Position numbers and translations under genes: made by a program. Source: Gaopeijia sp032250675 (lineage in GTDB: Bacteria > Gemmatimonadota > Gemmatimonadetes > Longimicrobiales > Gaopeijiaceae). From it: 6,709 nt of DNA. Position 1 is the stretch's first letter. The number at the start of each line of letters is the position of its first letter. The stretch lies in the NCBI GenBank assembly GCA_032250675.1, contig JAVVEY010000130.1, positions 1 to 6,709 of the forward strand, written 5' to 3'. The notes beneath the pieces were generated by a model that saw only the letters and a program-made list of their open reading frames with translations, ran no database searches and was not told the DNA's origin. Below, in pieces: positions 1 to 6,709 of this stretch.

Positions 1-214
1 GCTCGGGGTCGTACACGGCGGCGTACTCGGCGTCGCGCCCGGCATCGCGCCCGGCGTCGCGCCCGCCGTCGCGCCCGGCGTCGTACTCCGCTCGGACCTC
101 GCGCACCCGGAGGCGCGAGGTCCACCGCCGCGTCGCGCCCCACGCCGTCGTCGCCGCTCGTCCGCCCGGCGCGCCCCACTCTGCCGTCACCATTCCCTTC
201 GCGTACCGTTCCAT
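1..214 (-). CDS. Hypothetical protein with GRDA tandem repeat, N-terminal part (3' end outside window)
   Basis: An open minus-strand frame starts at ATG 214-212 and is still open at base 1, giving 71 visible residues. It begins MERYAKGMVTAEWGAPGGR. Residues 47-62 are four copies of a tetrapeptide, GRDG or GRDA, followed by EYAAVYDPE. An in-frame stop (TGA, 229-227) lies just upstream, so ATG 214 is the first possible start. A GGAG lies only one base before it, which is too close to be ideal; ATG 193 (residue 8) is an alternative. Third codon positions are almost all G or C, which supports real coding. No signal peptide or transmembrane segment is visible. The composition, rich in Arg, Gly, Ala, Asp and Trp, suggests a disordered or repeat-built surface. 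I do not recognise the family and assign no function. Confidence 0.55.
   Translation of the reverse strand, partial: MERYAKGMVTAEWGAPGGRAATTAWGATRRWTSRLRVREVRAEYDAGRDGGRDAGRDAGRDAEYAAVYDPE
29..76. repeat. 12-bp tandem repeat, four units
   Basis: Four consecutive 12-base units fit the consensus GGCGTCGCGCCC: 29-40 exact, 41-52 with one change, 53-64 exact, 65-76 with one change. A partial fifth unit starts at 77. A related GGCGTACTC element lies on the left and GGCGTCGTACTCC on the right. The period is four codons, so in the minus-strand gene it encodes the GRDA tetrapeptide run without shifting frame. It is best read as an in-frame coding microduplication. Confidence 0.8.
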
Positions 215-572
215 GCTCCACCCCCATCAATCCGTCCAAGTCACACTGCACCAACGAGATGCATGAAATATAAAGGGGGGGTTTCGCGACTTCCTGCAGT
301 GCCGCTCAAGCGCGATCGCGGGCTTCCGAGATCTTCGGGGGTGGCCCGCCTCCGCCTCGCGCGAAAGAGCGCACGGAGGCGCGTCGCACGGCGCCGAGCG
401 CAGTGGGGGTCGGACCTCCCCGACTCCGTCGACCCGAAATCCGTCCATGGCTGGATGGGACAGATGCAGCGCGAGATGGGACGATCGGTGGGAGAGCGGA
501 TCGCACACGAAGGGGGACGAGAGCGCCCCACCTCTTCACGCCGTCACGCTTCGATCGTTCCCCCTTTTCACA

Positions 573-599
573 CCCCTTCCCGCCCCCGCGATCCCGCCC
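573..599 (-). other. Potential G-quadruplex motif
   Basis: The plus strand carries C-runs of 4, 3, 5, 3 and 3 bases (573-576, 579-581, 583-587, 593-595, 597-599) separated by loops of 2, 1, 5 and 1 bases. The minus strand therefore matches the usual four-run G3+ N1-7 quadruplex pattern with one run to spare. It is noncoding and sits just before the 16-bp palindrome. In a GC-rich genome such motifs can arise by chance. Confidence 0.45.
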
Positions 600-600
600 G

Positions 601-616
601 CGTTACCGCGGTAACG
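601..616. promoter_or_regulatory. Perfect 16-bp palindrome, candidate operator
   Basis: CGTTACCGCGGTAACG reads identically on both strands. It is noncoding, contains the in-frame stop (TAA 612-614) that closes the lipoprotein frame upstream, and lies 82 bases before the proposed lipoprotein start at 699. Symmetry, length and position suit a site for a dimeric regulator of one or both divergent genes. I do not recognise it as the consensus of a named regulator. Confidence 0.4.
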
Positions 617-686
617 TCTCCCCGGGAACGTCTCCGGCCGGGTCGCCCTCGACTCGTCCACGTCGATATCGAGTGTCGAGTCGAGC

Positions 687-691
687 GAGGA
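687..691 (+). promoter_or_regulatory. Ribosome binding site GAGGA that points to a start at 699
   Basis: GAGGA ends 7 bases before the ATC codon at 699-701, a standard Shine-Dalgarno spacing. That codon sits in frame directly ahead of a basic n-region, hydrophobic core and lipobox. No comparable purine-rich site fits the downstream GTG at 939, where the nearest GGAG (920-923) is 15 bases away. Confidence 0.4.
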
Positions 692-698
692 TATCGAT

Positions 699-2012
699 AT
701 CGCCACACGGCGCCCGAGCAGATTCCGAATCCTCCTTCTCGCGATCCTCTTCCCCGCGACGCTCGCGTCGTGTGGTGCAGAGCCGGATACCCCGGAGGGG
801 CCCGCCGTCTCCCGGACGTACCACGGTGACACCCTCGTCGTCCACACGCGCAAGGCGGACGGCACCCCCGCCGCGGAGCTCGTCGAGCTTCTGCGCATCG
901 GCGCGGTCACCGGTGCTCCGGAGCGCATCCTGAGCGATGTGAGTGCGTTTGCGGCGGACGACAGCGGCCGCGTCTTCGTGGCTGATCAGGCGGGCATCCG
1001 GTTCTACTCATCGGCGTCGGGCGAGTACCTGGGTCGGCTCGCCGGCACCGGGCAGGGGCCAGGGGAGGTACTGCCGAGCGTACAGGGTATGGATGTGGCT
1101 CCGGACGGCCGGGTCGTGGTCCTGGATCGGGGGAACCGCAGGATCAACGTGTACGACGAACTCAGCCACACTCAGACGTGGCGGTTGCCCCCCGGAGATC
1201 TGGGGTACAATCGCGTCGGGATCGTCGCCGGAGAGAACGGATCGACCTGGGTCGCATACGATCCCCCGCTGCCGCTGGATGACAGCCCACGGAGCTTTCC
1301 ACGACCCGCGTTCCTCGAATTGGACGCACACGGCAGAGCGGTCGACACCGTATGGATCGGAACCGAATGGACGGAGCGATGTCCGTTCCGGAGTTCGTAC
1401 TGGTGGCGCGCGGGGTGGTACGACGATCTGCGTGCGCCGTACTTCCCGAAGATCCAGTGGGCGATGGGCCGTGACGGGAGCGTGGTCACGGGCTGCCCCG
1501 CCAGCTACACCTTCGAACTTCACCGGCCCGGCGGCGAGATCGTGAGAGTTACGCGGATCGACTGGGAACCGGTCCCGGTCGATCGCGCGGAGCGCGATGG
1601 ATTTGTCGCGGCCCACGAGTACGATCGGGGCGAGCGAGGGGGCTTCCGGGGCGATGGCTGGTCCTGGCGTGGACCCGCTCCACCGGAGCAGAGGCCCGCG
1701 TATCTTCGCCTCTTCCTCGATCCTGCCGGACGCGTCTGGGTCTGGCCCAGTCAACGACGGCAGGCCCGGGAGCGCGTGGCGCGGTCGGGCCCCTCACGCG
1801 TCTGGCGGCCACCGGCGGAGGGCGCGTTCGAGGTCTTCGATCGAAGTGGAAAGCTCCTGGGAGCGATCCGATGGCCGGAAGAGCTGCGCTACGATCCCTA
1901 CCCGGGGTATTCGGATCCCTACATCCGTGGCGACACGGTGTGGGCGGTGCAGCGCGATTCCCTGGACGTCGAATACCTCACGAAGTACGTCATCCAATGG
2001 AACCCCGAGTAG
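699..2012 (+). CDS. Six-bladed beta-propeller lipoprotein, probable noncanonical or lost start
   Basis: The frame is open from 615 to the TAG at 2010-2012. From 699 it gives 437 residues: a basic n-region (ATRRPSR), then FRILLLAILFPAT and lipobox LASC with the lipidated Cys at residue 25 (771-773). This predicts export and lipid anchoring. The body is a propeller of NHL/6-bladed type: DDSGRVFVAD, GTGQGPGE, VAPDGRVVVLDRGNRRINVYD and later DPAGRVWVWP, ending FDRSGKLLG and IRGDTVWAVQRD. Cys228 and Cys266 could pair in the envelope. No ATG, GTG or TTG occurs in frame before GTG 939, which would remove the signal peptide and cut into the first blade. The start is therefore either ATC 699, a mutated or misread ATG, or in another frame after a frameshift. 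The family usually has an uncertain, often binding or scaffold, role; no substrate is evident. The gene stands alone and converges on purH. Confidence 0.75.
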   Translation: MATRRPSRFRILLLAILFPATLASCGAEPDTPEGPAVSRTYHGDTLVVHTRKADGTPAAELVELLRIGAVTGAPERILSDVSAFAADDSGRVFVADQAGIRFYSSASGEYLGRLAGTGQGPGEVLPSVQGMDVAPDGRVVVLDRGNRRINVYDELSHTQTWRLPPGDLGYNRVGIVAGENGSTWVAYDPPLPLDDSPRSFPRPAFLELDAHGRAVDTVWIGTEWTERCPFRSSYWWRAGWYDDLRAPYFPKIQWAMGRDGSVVTGCPASYTFELHRPGGEIVRVTRIDWEPVPVDRAERDGFVAAHEYDRGERGGFRGDGWSWRGPAPPEQRPAYLRLFLDPAGRVWVWPSQRRQARERVARSGPSRVWRPPAEGAFEVFDRSGKLLGAIRWPEELRYDPYPGYSDPYIRGDTVWAVQRDSLDVEYLTKYVIQWNPE

Positions 2013-2039
2013 CGGTCAGCCCCCGCGGCCGGAGCGCCC

Positions 2040-3686
<1,647 letters not shown>

Positions 3687-3690
3687 GACA

Positions 3691-4362
3691 TCAGATGGAA
3701 GGATGGCGGTCCGGCACGGGCCGGAAGGATTCGATCGGTTCGTCGAGGGGGGTGACGCCTTCGCCGGCGGCGAGCGCGCCACAGACGTGAGCGGCGACAC
3801 GCGGGTAGAGGAGGTGTTCGGCTTTGAGCACCCGCGCCGCCAGGGTGTCGAGGGTATCGTCGACCCGCACCGGCACGGGCCACTGCCCCAGGATGCGGCC
3901 CTCGTCGTACCGCTCGTCGACGAGGTGCACGGTCGGACCCGTGACGCGCGCGCCCGACGCCAGCACCGCCTCGTGCACGTGGCGCCCCCACATCCCCTTC
4001 CCCCCGAAGGCCGGAAGGAGCGCGGGGTGCACATTGAGGATGCGCTCGCGGTAGCGCCGCACGATCGGCGGGGGGACCAGCCGCAGGTACCCGGCCAGGA
4101 AGACGAACTCGATGCCGGCGGCTTCGAACCGCGCGAGCGTCTCCTCCGTGACGTCCCCTTCGGTGCGCCCGGTCACGGGCACGACGGCGTGCTCGATCCC
4201 GGCCCGCTCGGCGCGGTCGAGCGCGCCCGCGCCGGGGCGATCCGAGACCAGCAGACGCGTCGTCCACGGCGCGCCGGCGGCCTCGGCGTCGAGGAGCGCC
4301 TGCACATTCGACCCCGACCCCGACGCCATCATCGCGGCGTTGAGCGGGCGCGGCGCGGTCAC
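3691..4362 (-). CDS. purN: Phosphoribosylglycinamide formyltransferase PurN (GAR transformylase 1)
   Basis: This enzyme transfers a formyl group from 10-formyl-THF to GAR, the third step of de novo purine synthesis, in the cytoplasm. It has 223 residues. The phosphate-binding loop is MMASGSGSN (11-19). FLAGYLRLVP and ILNVHPALLPAFGGKGMWG contain catalytic Asn110 and His112, and Asp153 in YDEGRILGQ matches the third catalytic residue. The GGKGMWGxxVHEAVL form is one of the known family variants. Length is normal, with a slightly long C-terminus (about 205-223). The start is GTG at 4362, set by the glycine-loop spacing and by GGAGG at 4374-4370. The GTG overlaps the stop of the upstream hydrolase as GTGA, a translational-coupling arrangement. 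purH follows directly and uses the same cofactor. Confidence 0.96.
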   Translation of the reverse strand: MTAPRPLNAAMMASGSGSNVQALLDAEAAGAPWTTRLLVSDRPGAGALDRAERAGIEHAVVPVTGRTEGDVTEETLARFEAAGIEFVFLAGYLRLVPPPIVRRYRERILNVHPALLPAFGGKGMWGRHVHEAVLASGARVTGPTVHLVDERYDEGRILGQWPVPVRVDDTLDTLAARVLKAEHLLYPRVAAHVCGALAAGEGVTPLDEPIESFRPVPDRHPSI

Positions 4363-5015
4363 CTCCCGGCCTCCGGGGCGAGCCCCTGGAGGAAGGGGTT
4401 CGATCGACGCTCGACCCCCACCGTGGTCACCGGGCCGTGGCCGGGGTGGAGCTCGACGTCATCGGGGAGCGAGAGGATCTCTCGACGGATCGATTCGAGG
4501 AGCTGCTCGTGGTCCCCCCCGGGGAGATCGGTGCGCCCGATCGAACGGTGGAAGACGACATCGCCCACGAGGACACGATGGGACGCCTCGTGCATGAAGA
4601 TGACGTGTCCGGGCGCGTGCCCGGGGGCATACCGGACCGAGAGCTCGATCTCGCGACCGTACCGGAGCGTGATCCCCGGCTCGAGGTCGTGGACCGCCGG
4701 GGGAAGCTCGAAGGGAGGGAGTCCGAACCACGACGCCTGCTCGCCGGCGGCCTCATAGAACTCGCGCGCTCCCGGGTGCATGCGGATCGTCAGCCCCGGC
4801 CATCGCTCGACCAGGAGGGGAATCCCGTCCACATGGTCGATGTGGGCGTGCGTCAGGAGCACCGCCTCGGGAGGAGGACCGGAGGGATCGAGCGTACGAA
4901 GAACCTCTCTCGTACCGTGGCCGGGATCGACCACGACCGTCGTGCCGGTGGCGGTGCAGGTCAGGAGGGAGGTGTTCTGGGCGAAGGGCCCACCCTCGAA
5001 GGTGTCGATGCGCAC
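4359..5015 (-). CDS. MBL-fold metallo-hydrolase, glyoxalase II-like (YcbL type)
   Basis: This is a 218-residue single-domain metallo-beta-lactamase-fold protein of cytoplasmic type, with no signal peptide. The dinuclear metal site is complete: THAHIDH (His56, His58, Asp60, His61), His133 in YAPGHAPGH, Asp152 in LVGDVVF and His193 in LHPGHGP. The short C-terminus (VERRSNPFLQ) and the start FEGGPFAQNTSLL match the compact YcbL-like branch, which lacks the long substrate-binding C-terminal domain of classical glyoxalase II. Thioester (hydroxyacyl-glutathione-like) hydrolysis is plausible, but the substrate is not shown. The start is GTG 5015, 15 bases after the nadA stop, with no clear ribosome site. 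It overlaps purN by 4 bases, so it is operonic; a direct role in purine or NAD synthesis is not known. Confidence 0.9.
   Translation of the reverse strand: MRIDTFEGGPFAQNTSLLTCTATGTTVVVDPGHGTREVLRTLDPSGPPPEAVLLTHAHIDHVDGIPLLVERWPGLTIRMHPGAREFYEAAGEQASWFGLPPFELPPAVHDLEPGITLRYGREIELSVRYAPGHAPGHVIFMHEASHRVLVGDVVFHRSIGRTDLPGGDHEQLLESIRREILSLPDDVELHPGHGPVTTVGVERRSNPFLQGLAPEAGR
4370..4374 (-). promoter_or_regulatory. Shine-Dalgarno site GGAGG of purN, inside the upstream gene
   Basis: GGAGG is read on the minus strand from 4374 to 4370, 7 bases before the GTG start at 4362. It lies within the last codons of the MBL-fold gene and supports the GTG as the purN start. Confidence 0.65.
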
Positions 5016-5030
5016 TCGACGCGCGGCGCG

Positions 5031-6068
5031 TCAGGCGCAGCCGCAGCCGCGCGGTCGGACGCCGGCGGCTTCGAGTTCAGCCTCTTCCTCCGTCGGCGCG
5101 CGCCACCCTCCCGAGAGCTCGAGCATCCGCTCCAGCGCCTCCGCGGCTCCCTCCCGGATCTCGTCGTCGAGGATGACTTCGTGTTCCCCGTGGTCGAGGC
5201 ACCACGCGAGCTTGGCGAGGGTGTTGAGCTTCATGTTGCCGCAGATCGCGGCCCCCGAGAGCGGGATCATCGTCTTCTGCGGGAAGTTCTCCCGCATCCG
5301 ATCCACGAGTCCACGTTCCGTTCCGAAGATGAGGGCGTCGTGCTCCTCGGCGAGCGCGACCATCCCCGCCGTCGAGGTGACGAAGTCGGCCGCCTCGAGG
5401 AGTTCGCGACGCGCCTCGGGGTGCACCACGACCTTCGCCTCGGGGTGCGCGGTGCGTGCCCGCTCGAGCTCGTCGAGCACCATGTCGTCGTGGACGTAGC
5501 AGTAGCCCTCCCACGCGATGATATTCTCACGCCCCGTCTTCTCGGCGACGTAGTCGGCGAGATTCTTGTCGGGGACGAAGAGGATCGGCGTGTCGCGCGG
5601 GATCGTCTCGACGATGCGTACCGCGTTGGAGGAGGTCACGCAGACGTCGGCGAGCGCCTTCACCTCGGCGGTCGAGTTGACATAGGCGACGACGACGGCA
5701 TCGGGGTGGTCGTTCATGAGCCGGCGCAGCGCCCCTCCCGTCACGAAATCCGCCATCGGGCAGCCGGCGCGGAGATCCGGCATGAGAACCCGTTTCTCCG
5801 GCGAGAGCACCTTGGCCGTCTCCGCCATGAAGTGCACGCCGCAGAAGACGATCGTCTCGGCATCGGTCGAAGCGGCCTCCTGCGAGAGACCCAGCGAATC
5901 GCCGATATAGTCGCTGACCGCCTGGACCTCGGTGCGCTGGTAGTTGTGTCCGAGGATAACGGCGTTGAGCTCCCGCTTCCGATACTCGATCCGCTCCACC
6001 AGCTCCCGGGCGGGGATCGCCGAGTAGTCGAGCGGAGTGGGCAGGATTTCGAGGGTGGCCGGAGTCAT
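5031..6068 (-). CDS. nadA: Quinolinate synthase NadA
   Basis: This enzyme condenses iminoaspartate with dihydroxyacetone phosphate to quinolinate, the precursor of NAD, using an oxygen-sensitive [4Fe-4S] cluster. It has 345 residues. The triplicated fold motifs are present: ILGHNYQ (38-44), IGDSLGLS, FCGVHFMAETAK, YVNSTAEVKA, CVTSSNA, PDKNLADYVAEKTGR, VVVHPEAR, STAGM and FGTERGL. The three cluster ligands are expected to be Cys103 (AGCPMAD), Cys190 (EGYCYVH) and Cys276 (AAICGNMK). The protein ends GCGCA, adding two cysteines (342, 344) after an acidic linker (about 326-335). The start is ATG 6068, about 40 residues before the GHNYQ motif, as is common. No Shine-Dalgarno site is visible; the leader instead has a CT-rich tract. 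nadB and nadC are not in the window. It follows the A-type Fe-S carrier by 60 bases. Confidence 0.97.
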   Translation of the reverse strand: MTPATLEILPTPLDYSAIPARELVERIEYRKRELNAVILGHNYQRTEVQAVSDYIGDSLGLSQEAASTDAETIVFCGVHFMAETAKVLSPEKRVLMPDLRAGCPMADFVTGGALRRLMNDHPDAVVVAYVNSTAEVKALADVCVTSSNAVRIVETIPRDTPILFVPDKNLADYVAEKTGRENIIAWEGYCYVHDDMVLDELERARTAHPEAKVVVHPEARRELLEAADFVTSTAGMVALAEEHDALIFGTERGLVDRMRENFPQKTMIPLSGAAICGNMKLNTLAKLAWCLDHGEHEVILDDEIREGAAEALERMLELSGGWRAPTEEEAELEAAGVRPRGCGCA

Positions 6069-6128
6069 CGTCGAGAGCGGGGTGAGAGGAGGAGTTCGGG
6101 CACGCGGCCCGGGATCACCCGAGCGGTG

Positions 6129-6455
6129 TCAGACGGTGAAGGACGATCCGCATCCGCACCCGCCGGCGGCATTCGGATTCCGGAAAGAGAATCCGGACCC
6201 CATCATGCTCGTCACGTAATCCACCTCGACGCCTTCGAGGTACTGGGCGCTGAAGGGATCGACGAAGACGCGGACCCCCTCCTCTTCAAAGATCTCGTCA
6301 TCCGCTTCGGGCGCGTCCTCGATGTTGAGACCGTACTGGAATCCGGAACACCCGCCGGGGAGCACCGCGACCCGGAGTCCGGTGTCGTCGCGGCTCCCGT
6401 GCTCGGTCATGAACTCGCGAACCTTCTCGATGGCAGTCGGGGTCAGCTTCAGCAT
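6129..6455 (-). CDS. erpA: A-type iron-sulfur cluster carrier (ErpA/IscA/HesB family)
   Basis: This is a small cytoplasmic carrier that delivers Fe-S clusters to apo-enzymes. It has 108 residues, the standard length. The three conserved cysteines are Cys36 in LPGGCSGFQYG and Cys100 and Cys102 in GGCGCGSSF at the C-terminus. VDPFSAQYLEG, VDY and FRNPNA complete the family pattern. ErpA, IscA and SufA cannot be separated by sequence alone; ErpA is preferred because no isc or suf gene is adjacent and because of GFQYG and NPNA. The start is ATG 6455; GGAG (6471-6468) lies 12 bases upstream, a rather long spacing. It is the first gene of the block, downstream of the promoter at 6553-6581, with nadA, a [4Fe-4S] client, next. 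Confidence 0.93.
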   Translation of the reverse strand: MLKLTPTAIEKVREFMTEHGSRDDTGLRVAVLPGGCSGFQYGLNIEDAPEADDEIFEEEGVRVFVDPFSAQYLEGVEVDYVTSMMGSGFSFRNPNAAGGCGCGSSFTV

Positions 6456-6531
6456 ATCGACGATCCACTCCGTGGACGAAAAACATTCAATCTCGGGTCG
6501 TTTTCAACCCGCCGGCACCCACGCTGTTCCG

Positions 6532-6549
6532 CTCTCACCCGCGTGAGAG
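6532..6549. promoter_or_regulatory. Inverted repeat over the predicted transcription start, candidate operator or 5' hairpin
   Basis: CTCTCAC, four bases (CCGC), then GTGAGAG form a perfect 7-bp inverted repeat. It starts 3 bases after the predicted -10 element of the minus-strand operon and so covers about -3 to +15. A repressor site would fit that position, as would a stem-loop at the 5' end of the mRNA. The T-run lies upstream of it on the minus strand and not downstream, so it is not an intrinsic terminator. I do not recognise the site as that of a known regulator. Confidence 0.5.
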
Positions 6550-6552
6550 AAA

Positions 6553-6581
6553 AAGCTACCGGGCGGGATACCGGGGGTCAA
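6553..6581 (-). promoter_or_regulatory. Sigma70-like promoter of the erpA-nadA-MBL-purN-purH block
   Basis: On the minus strand TTGACC (6581-6576, 5 of 6 to consensus) is followed by a 17-base spacer and TAGCTT (6558-6553, which keeps the three most conserved -10 positions). Transcription would start near 6546, leaving about 90 bases of leader before the erpA ATG at 6455. The -35 lies 23 bases after the stop of the partial gene at the right edge. Sequence match only. Confidence 0.5.
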
Positions 6582-6604
6582 CGCGATCTCACCCGAATCA
6601 AGCG

Positions 6605-6709
6605 CTACAGCGCCCCGGAAGTTCCCTCGCCCGACCCCGGCCCGGCAGCGACGCGGATCGCGGCGATCAGCGCGTCGTCGTCGTCGGATGCGAGTGTCCG
6701 GATATCGAA
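6605..6709 (-). CDS. C-terminal fragment of an upstream minus-strand gene, unidentified
   Basis: A minus-strand frame enters at 6709 and ends with TAG at 6607-6605, giving 34 residues that begin FDIRTLASDDDDALIAAIR and end in a Gly-rich tail. Nearly all codons end in G or C and the first part looks like an amphipathic helix after a strand, which supports coding. Too little is visible to name a family. It points the same way as the erpA block, but the promoter at 6553-6581 lies between them. Confidence 0.4.
   Translation of the reverse strand, partial: FDIRTLASDDDDALIAAIRVAAGPGSGEGTSGAL

Larger units (their letters stand above)
215..698. other. Divergent intergenic region, 484 bases, structured
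   Basis: No convincing gene lies here. Open frames across it are Arg- and Ser-rich and run into the frames of neighbouring genes. It holds an A/T-rich pocket with TATAAA (269-274; TATATT on the minus strand at 272-267) beside a run of seven G (275-281). The pocket could be a -10 element for either flanking gene, but I find no matching -35. A 10-bp palindrome CGCGATCGCG lies at 311-320. Two small hairpins lack a T-run: 405-416 (GGGGGT, loop CGG, ACC) and 441-458 (CCGTCCA, loop TGGC, TGGATGG). The C-tract (573-599), the 16-bp palindrome (601-616) and the direct repeat AACGTCTCC (613-621 and 627-635) lie nearest the plus-strand gene. Confidence 0.6.

Noticed and set aside
29..76. CRISPR-like or noncoding repeat array
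   Set aside because: Units are 12 bases with no spacers and lie in frame within a coding sequence.
263..829. Plus-strand open frame beginning MKYKGG in the intergenic region
   Set aside because: Arg/Pro/Ser-rich translation with no domain, no ribosome site, and overlap with the signal peptide coding region in another frame.
2013..2039. Terminator between the convergent lipoprotein and purH genes
   Set aside because: The 27-base gap is GC-rich but shows no clear stem followed by a T-run on either strand.
3687..4034. N-terminal extension of PurH to 664 residues
   Set aside because: The extra 116 residues lie wholly within purN in a different frame and are not family-like; ATG 3686 gives the normal PurH start.
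6479..6507. Second promoter, TTGAAA (6507-6502) with 17-base spacing to GTTTTT
   Set aside because: The -10 match is poor, and the TTGACC/TAGCTT pair further upstream is clearly better.
6532..6554. Intrinsic terminator at the CTCTCAC/GTGAGAG hairpin beside the A/T run
   Set aside because: On the minus strand the T-run comes before the stem, and on the plus strand the stem is followed by A, so neither direction has the required U-tract.

Overview
The window is GC-rich bacterial chromosome (G+C clearly above 60% by eye, strong G/C bias at third codon positions). It carries metabolic genes plus one envelope lipoprotein. The lipoprotein's six-bladed propeller style, with a GTGQGPGE turn and a closing IRGDTVWAVQRD stretch, resembles families that are abundant in Gemmatimonadota and related soil or marine phyla. 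That lineage guess is an inference from protein style and not a marker-gene assignment. I see no rRNA, tRNA, CRISPR array, transposase or phage gene.

Layout. Left edge: a minus-strand gene starts at 214 and runs off the window at base 1; its visible 71 residues include a GRDA tetrapeptide tandem encoded by a 12-bp DNA repeat. Bases 215-698 are a structured divergent intergenic region with a C-tract (G-quadruplex motif on the minus strand), a perfect 16-bp palindrome and a cluster of GATATC sites. A plus-strand lipoprotein with a beta-propeller fold follows. Its reading frame contains a good lipobox signal peptide but no ATG, GTG or TTG before the signal peptide, and the best-placed initiator is an ATC at 699. 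It ends at 2012, convergent with and 27 bases from the next block.

Bases 2040-6455 hold a five-gene minus-strand block, read from right to left: A-type iron-sulfur carrier (ErpA/IscA-like), quinolinate synthase NadA, an MBL-fold glyoxalase II-like hydrolase, PurN and PurH. The spacings are 60, 15, -4 and 4 bases, so it is very probably one operon. A sigma70-like promoter (TTGACC, 17-bp spacer, TAGCTT) lies ahead of the carrier gene, and a perfect inverted repeat sits over the predicted transcription start. The 105 bases at the right edge look like the C-terminal end of another minus-strand gene.

How the genes fit together. The A-type carrier could supply the [4Fe-4S] cluster that NadA needs for the committed step of de novo NAD synthesis. 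PurN and PurH supply the two formyl-transfer steps and IMP ring closure of purine synthesis, so the operon couples Fe-S delivery, NAD and purine nucleotide production. I found no evidence of a novel defence or mobile system. The most unusual points are the missing canonical start of the lipoprotein, the palindrome at the operon's predicted start site, and the GRDA-repeat protein at the left edge.
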